A model generated the notes under the pieces. That model did not search any database, was not told the DNA's origin, and saw nothing but the letters and a program-made list of their open reading frames with translations. A stretch of 64,000 nucleotides of DNA. Origin: Natrinema pellirubrum DSM 15624. Lineage in GTDB: Archaea > Halobacteriota > Halobacteria > Halobacteriales > Natrialbaceae. Positions 8,426 through 17,586 of this stretch are shown here, piece after piece. Each line of letters starts with the position of its first letter. Within the stretch, counting starts at the first letter, position 1. Made by a program: the position numbers and the translations under genes. The DNA is taken from positions 3,472,001 to 3,536,000 of the forward strand of contig NC_019962.1 in the NCBI RefSeq assembly GCF_000230735.2, in the 5' to 3' direction.

Positions 8426-9199
8426 ATGACAACACCGGGCGTAGATGGAGGGAATCGGGTCGAAGCGGTGGTGAAGACCCTCGATATTCTCGAGGCACTG
8501 TGGCAGGCCGAAGGGGCCGGCGTCACCGAACTCACCGAGCGAACGGGGGTGGCAAAGAGTACGGTACACGCCCATCTGACGACGCTGCGGTCGAAGGGAT
8601 ACGTCGTCCAGGACGGCGACGAATACCGGCTAAGCCTCCGGTTTCTCTCCTTCGGGGAACACGTCAAACACGCCGAGCCACTGTACGAGGCCGCCGACGC
8701 GCCGATCGACGAACTGTCGGCGCAGGTCGGCGAGCGAGTCCTCTGTTCGACACACCAGAACGGGCTCGGGACGGTCATCAACGTCAGCGAGGGGACCCGT
8801 TCCTTTACCAGCGACATCGATGTCGGCACACACACCTATCTCCACAGTTCGGCCGGCGGCAAGGCGATGCTCGCTCACTTCCCCGAGGAGCGAGTCGAAG
8901 ACGTGATCGAACAGTGGGGGCTCCCGGCATTTTCCGAAAACACGATTACCGACCGAGAGACGCTCTACGACGAACTCGACGCGACCCGGGAGGACGGCGT
9001 CGCGTACAACAACGGGGAGTATCTCCGGGGAATCAGCGCGATCGGCGCTCCAATCTTGGGCAACGACGGCACCGTCTACGGGGCGGTCACCGTCGCCGGC
9101 CCACAACACCGCCTCGAGAACGAGTGGGAGGAAAACGACCTACGAGACCGGTTGCTGTCGACGGCGAACACGATCGAAGTGAACGTGATGTTCTCGTAG
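8426..9199 (+). CDS. IclR-family transcriptional regulator
   Basis: 257 residues. The N-terminal winged HTH (VVKTLDILEALWQAEGAGVTE...TGVAKSTVHAHLTTL) is followed by the IclR effector domain with SSAGGKAMLAHFPEE and a C-terminal AVTVAGP strand. It diverges from the acyl-CoA dehydrogenase operon, which it probably regulates. IclR proteins bind palindromes as dimers or tetramers; a strong palindrome lies downstream at 9300-9321. Confidence 0.93.
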   Translation: MTTPGVDGGNRVEAVVKTLDILEALWQAEGAGVTELTERTGVAKSTVHAHLTTLRSKGYVVQDGDEYRLSLRFLSFGEHVKHAEPLYEAADAPIDELSAQVGERVLCSTHQNGLGTVINVSEGTRSFTSDIDVGTHTYLHSSAGGKAMLAHFPEERVEDVIEQWGLPAFSENTITDRETLYDELDATREDGVAYNNGEYLRGISAIGAPILGNDGTVYGAVTVAGPQHRLENEWEENDLRDRLLSTANTIEVNVMFS

Positions 9200-9299
9200 C
9201 CGTTCAGTCAGGCCGAACGCAGCAGTACAGAGCGAGACGAACGCCGGTTGGAACCCAGCAACCGTGGACGGGCACGAAAAGCAGTCGTTCTCCAAGGAA

Positions 9300-9321
9300 A
9301 TTACAACCGTACGATTGTAAT
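9300..9321. promoter_or_regulatory. 22-bp near-perfect palindrome, candidate operator
   Basis: The arms ATTACAA and TTGTAAT are perfectly complementary. The 8-nt centre CCGTACGA extends the symmetry with only one mismatched pair. It lies 100 nt past the IclR gene with no coding frame around it. The length and symmetry suit a dimeric regulator. Confidence 0.45.
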
Positions 9322-9884
9322 GAAGTATCGGTGGTCGGCCGGTGGTCGCCGCGGCCCCGCCGGCGTTCGATAGGCAGTCGCCGGCCAACGAGCGACCGGA
9401 GCGCCGGTCCCACCGAGTGGTGTTCGAAACCCTATCTAACGGAACACAAAGTATACTATCTTACTGATAAAAGCCGCCCCCTCGAGCGATTGGTGCGAAA
9501 ATCCGGTATCGTCCGTGAGTCGTCTCAAATAGTCCCAAACCGAACGAATAGCGCCCTCCAGCCGGACTACTCGGAAACGAGACGGGGCAATCGGCTCGGA
9601 CGGCGTTCCAGCCCCGATTCGTCGCTAGCGCCACACTGTTCGTACGTATTCCAACGGTTAGCAACGGCTTTCCGGGCAGAATCGTATAGCCACTGTGGCA
9701 TCGGTCCGGGAGAGGATCGAGCGGCCGCGGTCCGCTCCATCAAAGTTATAAATAAAACAGTTGTTTCGAATAGTATCGGCTATCCATTACTTGTTGGCGG
9801 TGATGGCCGGACGCACCGCGAGTGGCCGATCGGACTCGAGCAATGGATTACACTGTTTTCGTGACGGAGAGTTCCGATGAACAT

Positions 9885-9900
9885 CGGCAGAGTACTGCCG
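9885..9900. promoter_or_regulatory. Inverted repeat upstream of the SDR promoter
   Basis: CGGCAG and CTGCCG are separated by AGTA. The dyad ends about 15 nt upstream of a TATA-like GAATTTATG (9914-9922), which is 25-30 nt before the ATG at 9947. The position suits a regulator acting at the BRE/TATA. Confidence 0.4.
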
Positions 9901-9946
9901 GCAAATTATGAACGAATTTATGTAGCGGCCGCCCGATACGGACGAT

Positions 9947-10708
9947 ATGCGACTCGAGGACAAGACAGTAGTTATCACAGGTGCGGCGTCGGGGATCGGT
10001 CGGTCGACCGCCAAGCGGTGTGCCGAGGAGGGGGCACGCGTCATCGTCACGGACGTCGATATCGAGGGCGGCGAGGAGACCGTCGAGCGAATCGAGGCGG
10101 CCGGCGGCGAGGCGGAGTTCGCCGAACTCGACGTCACCGACAGCGAGCAGTTCCACGACGTCGTCGACACCGTGGCCGAGGAGTACGGCATCGACGTGAT
10201 GGTCAACAACGCCGGCACCGGCCATCCTGGCGGGAACCTCGAGGACCTCGACGACGAGACCCGGGACTTCGTGATCGATATCAACATCAAAGGCGTCTGG
10301 AACGGCTGTTCGGCCGCGCTGCCCCACATGAAAGACCAGGGCCACGGCTCGATCGTCAACGTCGGTTCGCTGGCGAGCATTCTCGGGCTCCCCAAGCAGG
10401 CGGCTTACTCGACGACCAAGGCCGCCGTATTGAACATGACTCGGACGGTCGCGGCCGAGGCCGGCCCCTACGGCGTCCGCGCCAACGCCGTCTGCCCCGG
10501 CTTCACCGAGACACAGATGCTCGAGGGCTTTCTCGCACAGCAGGACGACCCGGAGGTAGCCAGAACGGAGATGATCGAGGACTACCCGCTCAAGCGACTG
10601 GGCGAGCCCGAGGAGATCGCAAACGCCATCCTCTTTCTGGCCAGCGACGAGGCCTCGTTCGTCAGCGGCCACGGGCTGGTCGTCGACGGCGGGTTCTCGA
10701 CCTGCTGA
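9947..10708 (+). CDS. SDR-family oxidoreductase (FabG-like)
   Basis: 253 residues, a classical short-chain dehydrogenase. It has the cofactor motif TGAASGIGRSTA, an acidic residue after strand 2 (VTDVD, favouring NAD), NNAGTG, catalytic Ser in NVGSLASI, the YSTTK Tyr/Lys pair and the C-terminal VVDGGFSTC. It oxidises or reduces a hydroxy/keto group, of the 3-oxoacyl reductase or sugar dehydrogenase type. It has a leaderless promoter (TATA around 9918). Confidence 0.9.
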   Translation: MRLEDKTVVITGAASGIGRSTAKRCAEEGARVIVTDVDIEGGEETVERIEAAGGEAEFAELDVTDSEQFHDVVDTVAEEYGIDVMVNNAGTGHPGGNLEDLDDETRDFVIDINIKGVWNGCSAALPHMKDQGHGSIVNVGSLASILGLPKQAAYSTTKAAVLNMTRTVAAEAGPYGVRANAVCPGFTETQMLEGFLAQQDDPEVARTEMIEDYPLKRLGEPEEIANAILFLASDEASFVSGHGLVVDGGFSTC

Positions 10709-11680
10709 CTACGCCTCGCGGGTCAGTGCCACGCTTGCGAGCTGATCGCCCGCGGTCACCGTCGCCTCGCGCGTGAGCGCGTAAAGGAGCCCGCTTCGTT
10801 CCGTTCGGGCCTCCTGAAGCGCGTCGTAGGTCGTCGGATCGTACACCGTCCCGATGGGCTCCCCCTCGGCGATCTCGTCGCCGACGGCGAGCCTGGGCGT
10901 CGGCCGGAAGAGGCCGGCGGCGTCCGCGGAGACCTGTCCGAGATGGTTGCGGGCGATCCGCTGGTCGCGCTCGGGGACCGCGCCGGGGAGCAACTCGAGG
11001 GAGCGACAGACGGCCAACAGCCCCGTCACGCCCGTCTCGACGACGTCTTCGAGGATCTGTTTGTTGTGGGCAAGTTCCGGCGTGATCGACGGGATACCTG
11101 CCTCGGCGGCGGCGACCCGGAGCTTCCCCTCGAAACCGCGTCGGTGCCACTCGTCGGGGGCGTCTTCGCCGGCCCCCTCGGCGAGCAGGAGATCGGTGCC
11201 GAACGCCGCCGCGAGATCGCGGGAGCGCTCGTCGCCCTCGCGATAGACGACGTGGGGCAGCATGTCGGGACTCCCCGTGTGGAGGTCGACAACGGCGTCG
11301 GCCGCCGTGACGTACTCCCAGAGGCGGGCGGCCAGCCGCTGGTGGAGGCTGCCCTCGGCATCGCCCGGCCAGATCCGGTTCATGTTCGGGTGGACGCTGT
11401 CGAGTTGCTCCGGCGTCGTATACGAGACCCGGTCGAACGTCAGCGGGTTCGCGACGGGGACGGCGATCACGGTTCCGGACAGCGACTCGAGGGGAAGTCG
11501 CTCGTGGAACCGTCGGAGGACTTCGGTGCCGTTGATCTCGCGGCCGTGCTGGGCCGCCTGCACGTACAGCGTCGGCCCCGGTGTCACGCCGCGATAGGTG
11601 TGGACCGTCGTCGTCAGCTCGACGCCCGACGGGAGTCGTGCGAGGGTGATGCGATCCGCCGTGTGCGTCCCACCGCTCAT
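10709..11680 (-). CDS. Succinylglutamate desuccinylase/aspartoacylase-family metallohydrolase
   Basis: 323 residues. The zinc site of the AstE/AspA family is visible: His and Glu in QHGREINGTEV and a later His in VVDLHTGS, with SVHPNMNRIWPG between. It likely removes an acyl group from an N-acyl amino acid or similar amide; the substrate is unknown. The ATG at 11680 is preferred over an in-frame start 45 nt upstream because TTACATACC on the minus strand sits about 28 nt before it. The 3' end abuts the convergent SDR gene with no gap. Confidence 0.85.
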   Translation of the reverse strand: MSGGTHTADRITLARLPSGVELTTTVHTYRGVTPGPTLYVQAAQHGREINGTEVLRRFHERLPLESLSGTVIAVPVANPLTFDRVSYTTPEQLDSVHPNMNRIWPGDAEGSLHQRLAARLWEYVTAADAVVDLHTGSPDMLPHVVYREGDERSRDLAAAFGTDLLLAEGAGEDAPDEWHRRGFEGKLRVAAAEAGIPSITPELAHNKQILEDVVETGVTGLLAVCRSLELLPGAVPERDQRIARNHLGQVSADAAGLFRPTPRLAVGDEIAEGEPIGTVYDPTTYDALQEARTERSGLLYALTREATVTAGDQLASVALTREA

Positions 11681-11754
11681 GACGGCCCGTTCCACGGCCC
11701 GCGGTATGTAACTGCGGCCGGCCACCGTCAGCGACCGAGCCCTGAGCGGCGCGG

Positions 11755-12090
11755 TCAGTCAGGACCGACGTACTCGACGAGCCGAGTCGTGGCCTCGTCG
11801 ACGACGTCCGTTCCGAGCCGCCCCTGATAGCGCTCGATCAGGTCGGCGTCGATCGAGTTGACCGACCACGGCATGATCGAACTCGAGCGGGGTGCGCCGC
11901 CGTCGTCCCAGTCACCCTCGTTCAGCGGGAGTCGTTCGTCGTACCACGTCCGGGTCGTAAGCGAGAGGGCGATATACTGCTCGCCGTGAAACGGCGTTTC
12001 CTCGCTGCCGACGATGAGAAACGGCCGTCCACTCGAATCGCCTCTGAACGGGTCGACGGCGATGACGACATCGCAGCGCTCGTCTCTCAT
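11755..12090 (-). CDS. PemK/MazF-like toxin
   Basis: 111 residues. The N-terminal DVVIAVDPFRGDSSGRPFLIV and the ALSLTTRTWYD strand are typical of PemK/MazF-family endoribonuclease toxins (known family role: mRNA cleavage). SSIMPWSVNSID resembles the later core strand. It overlaps the upstream HTH gene by 4 nt (ATGA), the expected antitoxin-first order. Activity is not provable from sequence. Confidence 0.8.
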   Translation of the reverse strand: MRDERCDVVIAVDPFRGDSSGRPFLIVGSEETPFHGEQYIALSLTTRTWYDERLPLNEGDWDDGGAPRSSSIMPWSVNSIDADLIERYQGRLGTDVVDEATTRLVEYVGPD

Positions 12091-12437
12091 TGCGGTTCGT
12101 TCTCGGCGGCGTGCGCCCGCCAGTCATCGAGATCTTCCTCCCCGTACCGCTCGTTTAGCGAGTCGATGAGTCGATGCAGGTCGTACGCCCGACGGACCGA
12201 CTCCATCTCGCCGATCGCCCAGTAGTCACCCTTGTGTCGAACGAGATCGCGGTCCTCGAGGCGACTGAGGACCGTTCCCAGCGAGTTTTGCTTGACGTCA
12301 ACCCGGGCGGCGATCTCCGAGGGAGTGTACGCCTTGTCGTTGTTATCGGCGAGAAACCGAACGACTTTCTCGGCGTTCGTGAGTCCACGGAGTTCCTCGT
12401 CCGAGTTCTCGTCGAACGTCTCGATATCGAGCGGCAT
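12087..12437 (-). CDS. Winged-helix antitoxin/regulator
   Basis: 116 residues with a MarR/TrmB-like wHTH: AEKVVRFLADNNDKAYTPSEIAARV, then VKQNSLGTVLSRLEDRDLVRHKGDYWAI, and an acidic Trp-containing tail that could contact the toxin. The start at 12437 is chosen because CGCTTATTAC on the minus strand lies about 26-32 nt upstream; the longer open frame is non-coding in character. It probably represses its own operon and neutralises the PemK-like protein. Archaeal HTH-type antitoxins paired with PemK/MazF toxins are known. Confidence 0.75.
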   Translation of the reverse strand: MPLDIETFDENSDEELRGLTNAEKVVRFLADNNDKAYTPSEIAARVDVKQNSLGTVLSRLEDRDLVRHKGDYWAIGEMESVRRAYDLHRLIDSLNERYGEEDLDDWRAHAAENEPQ

Positions 12438-12564
12438 AGGGGTCAGTAGAGTAATCGAAGTAATAAGCGTTATTCTGTAAGTGGTATCATAGTAGCCGGG
12501 AGTCAGCACGGGATCACAGGGACGGACCACTACCGTTTTCCCTCGGCCCGCCGTCGCGCATGAT

Positions 12565-13083
12565 ATGGGAGACGTTACTGCCACCCTGCACACGAACCGC
12601 GGCGATATCGAGGTCGAACTCTACGACGAGCGGGCCCCCCGAACCGTCGACAACTTCGTCGGGCTCGCGACCGGCGGCAAGACCTGGGAAGACCCCGAGA
12701 CGGGCGAAGAAATCGACGGCGAGCCCCTGTACGACGACGTCGCCTTCCACCGCGTCATCGAGGGCTTCATGATCCAGGGCGGCGACCCGACCGAGACCGG
12801 CCGCGGCGGTCCCGGCTACCAGTTCGACGACGAGTTCCACGACGAACTACGCCACGACGACGAGGGCATCCTGAGCATGGCCAACTCCGGGCCCGACACC
12901 AACGGCTCGCAGTTCTTCATCACCCTCGACGCCCAGCCCCACCTCGACGACCGCCACGCCGTGTTCGGTAAGGTCACCGACGGCATGGACGTCGTCCACG
13001 AGATCGGAAACGTCGAGACCGACGCCAACGACCAGCCCCAGGAAGACGTCGTCCTCGAGTCGGTCTCCGTCGACTACGAGTAA
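12565..13083 (+). CDS. Cyclophilin-type peptidyl-prolyl cis-trans isomerase
   Basis: 172 residues. Cyclophilin core: TNRGDIEVELY, VAFHRVIEGFMIQGGDPT (catalytic Arg/Phe region), ILSMANSGPDTNGSQFFITL, LDDRHAVFGKV. Single domain without a signal peptide, so cytosolic. An insertion after VGLATGGK (KTWEDPETGEEIDGEPLY) is common in haloarchaeal members. Monocistronic. Confidence 0.95.
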   Translation: MGDVTATLHTNRGDIEVELYDERAPRTVDNFVGLATGGKTWEDPETGEEIDGEPLYDDVAFHRVIEGFMIQGGDPTETGRGGPGYQFDDEFHDELRHDDEGILSMANSGPDTNGSQFFITLDAQPHLDDRHAVFGKVTDGMDVVHEIGNVETDANDQPQEDVVLESVSVDYE

Positions 13084-13140
13084 ACTCGCTCGAGCAGATC
13101 GACCAAGACGTTTTACCGAACCCCCGCTTGTGGGCGTAAC

Positions 13141-16100
13141 ATGGAATCGCCTTCGCCCACTGACGGACTCCGGACGCGGCTTCGGCGACAGGAGGTCGTT
13201 ACCGACCTCTGCCGGCGGGCGCTGGAGACGGACGACCCCGAGGGGTTCCTTCGCGACGTGGCCGCGACCGTCACCGAGACGGTCGGAGCCGAGTACTGTG
13301 TCGTCCTCGAGTCGCTTCCGGACGGGGAGACGGGCGTTTGTAGAGCCAGCGTCGGCTGGGAGGCCGATCGGATCGGGGCGACGGTTTCGACTGGGCCGGA
13401 GACGCATCTGGGCGCTTCGCTTCGAGCCGACCAGCCGGTCGTCACCGACGATCCGGGGGCCGGCGAACGGATGGTCCTCCCCGAGTCACTCGCCGCACAG
13501 TCGATCACCAGCGCCGTCGGCGTCCCCATCGGCTCCGACGACGATCCATGGGGCGTCCTCGCGGTGTATGCGACCGACCGAGCGGCGGCCACGGACGCGA
13601 CGGTCGACTTCTGCCGCCGCGTGGCCGCCCTCCTCGAGCCGGCCGTCGAGAACGTCCGTACGCGGCGCGACCTTGCGGCGTCCAAGCGGCGCTACCGGAC
13701 GCTCGTCGAGTCCTTCCCCAACGGCGTGGTCACGCTCGTCGACGAGGACCTCACGTACCGGACCGTCGGCGGCGAGCCAACGGCCGTGGCCGGCGTCACG
13801 GCCGCCGAGATCGAGGGGGAATCGGTCCGGGACGCCATCCCGGAGTCGCTGGCCGACGAACTCGTCCCGCGGTACGAGGCCGCACTCGAGGGCGAGTCCA
13901 GTTCGTTCGAAGCGACCTCGAACGGCCGCGTCTACGATTTCCACATCGTCCCGGTTCGTGACGACGGCGGCGAGCCGACCGCCGCGATCGGCATGTCCCA
14001 GGATGTCACCGAGCGCGACGAGTACGAGCGCCAACTCGAGGAGTCCGAGCAGCGATACCGGACGCTGATCGATCACTTCCCAAACGGCGCGGTCGGACTG
14101 TTCGACGAGGACCTCCGGTACCGGATTGCCGGCGGCGATGCCTTCGACGAGATCGGCGCGTCGGCGGACGAGATCGTCGGGAAGACGCTCTGGGAACGGT
14201 ATCCGTCGGCGCTTGCCGAGCGCCTCGAGCCACGGTTCCGGGCGGCCCTCGAGGGCGAGACCAGTTCGTTCGAGCTGGCGTTTCACGACCGGGACTGGAC
14301 GGCATACACGCTCCCCGTCGCGGACGACGACGGCGAGATCTTCGGCGGGATGATCATGGTCCAGGAGATCACCGAACGCAAGGAACGCGAACGGAAGCTC
14401 CGGGAGCGCGAACGCCAACTCGAGCGGTACCAGCAATACACCGACGAGATCCTGGACGCGATCGACGACGTGTTCTACGTCGTCGACGAGGACGGCGGTC
14501 TCCAGCGCTGGAACGAGAGCCTGACCGCAGTGACGGGGTATCCGGACGAGGAGATCGCGTCGATGGAGCCGACCGACTTCTTCGAGGGCGAGGACCGAAC
14601 GACCGCCGCCGCTGCGATCCGCGAGGGCTTCGAGACGGGGTCGGTCAGCGTCGAAGTGAACCTCGCTACGAACGACGGCGACACCGTCCCCTTCGAGTTC
14701 AACGCCACGACGCTCGAGGATCCCCAGGGGAACGCGGTGCTGGCGGGGATCGGGCGCGACGTCAGCGACCGGGTCGAGCGCCAGCGTCGACTCGAGGAGT
14801 CGGAACGACGCTACCGGACGCTGGCCAAGCACTTCCCCAACGGGGCCGTCGGCATCTACGATCACGACCTCACGTACACGCTCGCCGAGGGTATCGAACT
14901 CGGCGAGACGCTTCCCGCCGCGGACCGACTCGAGGGCAGCCGGCTCCCCGACCGCTTCCCCGACCACACGGTGGCGGACCTCGAGCCGCTGTTCCGGACG
15001 GCCGTCGAGGACGGCGAGACCGGCGACGTCCAGACCGAGTTCGGCGGCCGTGTCTGGCGTGTCTGGGCGACGCCGTTGTGCGACGCCGACGGCGAGATCT
15101 TCGCCGGGCTCAGTTTCGCACAGGACGTGACCGAGCAGGTCGAACGCGAAAACGACCTCGAGCGCTACGAGACCATCGTCGAGGTGGTCAACGACGGCGT
15201 CTACGTCGTCGACGAGGACGGCTACTTCACTATGGTCAACGAGACGTACGCAGCGATGCTGGGGTACGACCCATCGGATCTCATCGGCGAACACGTCTCG
15301 CTGGTCGCCGACGAGACGGTCATCGACCGGGCCAGGGAACTGGAATCCGACACAGCGGCCGGCGAGTTACCGACGATAGAAGCCCCGATTCGAACGGCTG
15401 ACGGCGACACGATCCCCATGGAAGCGAGCTTCGCGATGTTACCGACCGACGACAGTTCGTGGCACCGCGTCGGCGTCGCCCGGGACATCAGCGAACGGAA
15501 AGCCTGGGAACGGGAACTCGAGGAGAGCGAGCGGCGGTACCGAACCCTCGTCGAGAACTTCCCCGACGGCGCGGTCGGCCTCTACGACGAGGCCCTCGAG
15601 TATCTCGTCGTCGGTGGCGAGGCCTTCGACAAACTGGGCATCGCGGAGTCGGAGATCATCGGGACGACCCTCGCCGATCGGTACCCCGACGACCTCGTCG
15701 CGGAGATCGAACCCCACTTCCGGGCCGTCTTCGACGGCGAGTCCAACACGTTCGAGTATCGGACCCGCGGCCGGGACGTACGGGCCCACACCCTGCCGGT
15801 CCGAAACGAGGACGGCGAGATCTTCGCGGGGATGGTCATGGCCCAGGACGTCACCGAGCGACGGGAGTACGAGAGAAAGCTCGAGCAGTCCAACGAACGG
15901 TTAGAGCAGTTCGCCTACGCCGCCTCCCACGACCTCCAGGAGCCACTGCGGATGATCACGAGCTATCTGACCCTCCTCGAGCAGCGCTACGGCGACGCCT
16001 TCGACGAGGACGGCGAGGAGTTCCTGGCCTACGCCGTCGACGGCGCCGAGCGGATGCGGGAGATGATCGACGGCCTCCTCGAGTACTCGCGAGTGGAAAC

Positions 16101-16566
16101 GAACGGCAACCCGTTCGAGCCGACGGACCTGAACGCGGTCCTCGAGGACGTCCTGGCGGACCTGCAGGTCCGGATCGAGGAGACCGACGCCGAGGTCACG
16201 ATCGGTGACCTTCCCCGCCTCGAGGCCGACGCCAGTCAGTTGCGACAGGTGTTCCAGAACCTGCTCGAGAACGCGCTCACCTACAGCGGCGACGAGTCGC
16301 CCCGCGTCCGTGTCGACGCCGAACGACGGGGAACGCAGTGGGAGATCGCGGTCCATGACGAGGGGATCGGGATCGATCCCGAGGATCACGATCGCGTGTT
16401 CAACGTCTTCGATCGGCTCCACAGCCGCGAGAAGTACGAGGGGACGGGAATCGGGCTCGCGCTGTGTGAACGCATCGTCGAACGCCACGGCGGCGAGATC
16501 ACGATCGACTCCGCACCCGACGAGGGAACGACGGTCTCGGTCGTCCTGCCCGTCTCGCCGGAGTAA
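13141..16566 (+). CDS. GAF + multi-PAS sensor histidine kinase
   Basis: 1141 residues, no membrane segment, so cytosolic. A GAF-type domain spans about residues 15-175. Six PAS domains begin near 185, 306, 433, 558, 676 and 800; four share the opening YRTL(V/I/A)..FPNGAVGLYDED, so they arose by internal duplication. HisKA carries phospho-acceptor His930 in YAASHDLQEPLRMI. The HATPase has NLLENALTYS (N box), DEGIGID (G1) and GTGIGLALC (G2). No response regulator is adjacent, so it is an orphan kinase. TATA-like GTTTTACC about 27 nt before the ATG gives a leaderless start. Confidence 0.93.
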   Translation: MESPSPTDGLRTRLRRQEVVTDLCRRALETDDPEGFLRDVAATVTETVGAEYCVVLESLPDGETGVCRASVGWEADRIGATVSTGPETHLGASLRADQPVVTDDPGAGERMVLPESLAAQSITSAVGVPIGSDDDPWGVLAVYATDRAAATDATVDFCRRVAALLEPAVENVRTRRDLAASKRRYRTLVESFPNGVVTLVDEDLTYRTVGGEPTAVAGVTAAEIEGESVRDAIPESLADELVPRYEAALEGESSSFEATSNGRVYDFHIVPVRDDGGEPTAAIGMSQDVTERDEYERQLEESEQRYRTLIDHFPNGAVGLFDEDLRYRIAGGDAFDEIGASADEIVGKTLWERYPSALAERLEPRFRAALEGETSSFELAFHDRDWTAYTLPVADDDGEIFGGMIMVQEITERKERERKLRERERQLERYQQYTDEILDAIDDVFYVVDEDGGLQRWNESLTAVTGYPDEEIASMEPTDFFEGEDRTTAAAAIREGFETGSVSVEVNLATNDGDTVPFEFNATTLEDPQGNAVLAGIGRDVSDRVERQRRLEESERRYRTLAKHFPNGAVGIYDHDLTYTLAEGIELGETLPAADRLEGSRLPDRFPDHTVADLEPLFRTAVEDGETGDVQTEFGGRVWRVWATPLCDADGEIFAGLSFAQDVTEQVERENDLERYETIVEVVNDGVYVVDEDGYFTMVNETYAAMLGYDPSDLIGEHVSLVADETVIDRARELESDTAAGELPTIEAPIRTADGDTIPMEASFAMLPTDDSSWHRVGVARDISERKAWERELEESERRYRTLVENFPDGAVGLYDEALEYLVVGGEAFDKLGIAESEIIGTTLADRYPDDLVAEIEPHFRAVFDGESNTFEYRTRGRDVRAHTLPVRNEDGEIFAGMVMAQDVTERREYERKLEQSNERLEQFAYAASHDLQEPLRMITSYLTLLEQRYGDAFDEDGEEFLAYAVDGAERMREMIDGLLEYSRVETNGNPFEPTDLNAVLEDVLADLQVRIEETDAEVTIGDLPRLEADASQLRQVFQNLLENALTYSGDESPRVRVDAERRGTQWEIAVHDEGIGIDPEDHDRVFNVFDRLHSREKYEGTGIGLALCERIVERHGGEITIDSAPDEGTTVSVVLPVSPE

Positions 16567-16638
16567 GCGCCGCGATGGGGACCGGCCACCGCCGGTGGTC
16601 GGCGTACCCATTTAGGGTCGCCGGCCCGTACGGACCCC

Positions 16639-17586
16639 ATGGGCTGGACAGCCGACGACATCCCCGACCAAAGCGGACGGACGATCGTTATCACCGGCGC
16701 GAACAGCGGCATCGGCCTCGAGGCCACGCGTGAACTCGCGCGCAACGGTGCGACGGTGATCATGGCCTGTCGCAGCACCGAGCGCGGCGCGGACGCGGCC
16801 GACGGGATTCGCGAGGAGATCCCCAGTGCCGACCTCCGCGTCGAGGCCTGTGATCTGGGCGATCTCGCGTCCGTTCGGGACTTCGCGGCCCGACTCGAGG
16901 AGTCAATCGACGTCCTCATCAACAACGCCGGGGTCATGGCGATCCCCCGCTCGGAGACCGACGACGGCTTCGAGACACAGTTCGGCGTCAACCACCTCGG
17001 CCACTTCGCGCTGACCGGACTCTTGCTCGAGAACCTGGGCCTCGAGACCGCGCCCGACTCGCGGGTCGTCACCGTCTCGAGCGGCGTTCACGAGAACGGC
17101 GAGATCGACTTCGACGACCTCCAGCACGAGGACGACTACGACAAGTGGGACGCCTACGCCCAGTCGAAGCTAGCGAACGTCCTGTTCGCCTACGAACTCG
17201 AGCGCCGGCTGCTCACCGCCGACGCGAACGCGGCGAGCATGGCCGTCCATCCCGGCTACGCGAACACCCAGTTACAGCTGCGCGGCCCCGAGCAGAGCGG
17301 CAGCCGACTCCGCAAAGCCGCGATGAGGGTACTAAACACCGTCGCTGCCCAATCGGCCGCGATGGGCGCGCTCCCGACTCTGTATGCCGCCACCGCGCCC
17401 GAAGCCGAGGGCGGTGCCTACTACGGTCCCGGCGGTCTGATGAACATGCGCGGCACGCCCGAACGCCAGGCCTCCTCAGACCGCTCCTACGACGAAGACA
17501 CCGCACGGCGGCTCTGGCGCGTCTCGAGCGAACTGACCGGCGTCACGTACGATCTGCCGACGCCGGCAGCAGACGTTCCGGCGTAA
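16639..17586 (+). CDS. SDR-family oxidoreductase (retinol-dehydrogenase-like)
   Basis: 315 residues. TGANSGIGLEATRELA nucleotide motif with Arg in MACRSTERG (favours NADP), NNAGVMAIP, catalytic Ser in VVTVSSGVHENG and YAQSKLAN. This is the protochlorophyllide-reductase/retinol-dehydrogenase branch of the SDRs; the substrate is unknown. A TATA-like CATTTAGGG about 26 nt before the ATG indicates leaderless transcription. Confidence 0.9.
   Translation: MGWTADDIPDQSGRTIVITGANSGIGLEATRELARNGATVIMACRSTERGADAADGIREEIPSADLRVEACDLGDLASVRDFAARLEESIDVLINNAGVMAIPRSETDDGFETQFGVNHLGHFALTGLLLENLGLETAPDSRVVTVSSGVHENGEIDFDDLQHEDDYDKWDAYAQSKLANVLFAYELERRLLTADANAASMAVHPGYANTQLQLRGPEQSGSRLRKAAMRVLNTVAAQSAAMGALPTLYAATAPEAEGGAYYGPGGLMNMRGTPERQASSDRSYDEDTARRLWRVSSELTGVTYDLPTPAADVPA

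Larger units (their letters stand above)
9200..9946. other. Gene-less stretch with palindromes
   Basis: No frame here looks coding: the open frames are Arg/Pro-rich shadows of the IclR gene or composition artefacts. It contains the near-perfect palindrome at 9300-9321, an AT-richer segment around 9740-9770 with an AAACA-GT-TGTTT dyad, the CGGCAG-AGTA-CTGCCG hairpin (9885-9900) and the promoter of the downstream SDR gene. It could be the remnant of a decayed gene. Confidence 0.5.

Noticed and set aside
13486-15294. 602-codon minus-strand frame opposite the PAS kinase
   Set aside because: Antisense shadow; no motif, and the kinase frame is complete with all catalytic boxes.
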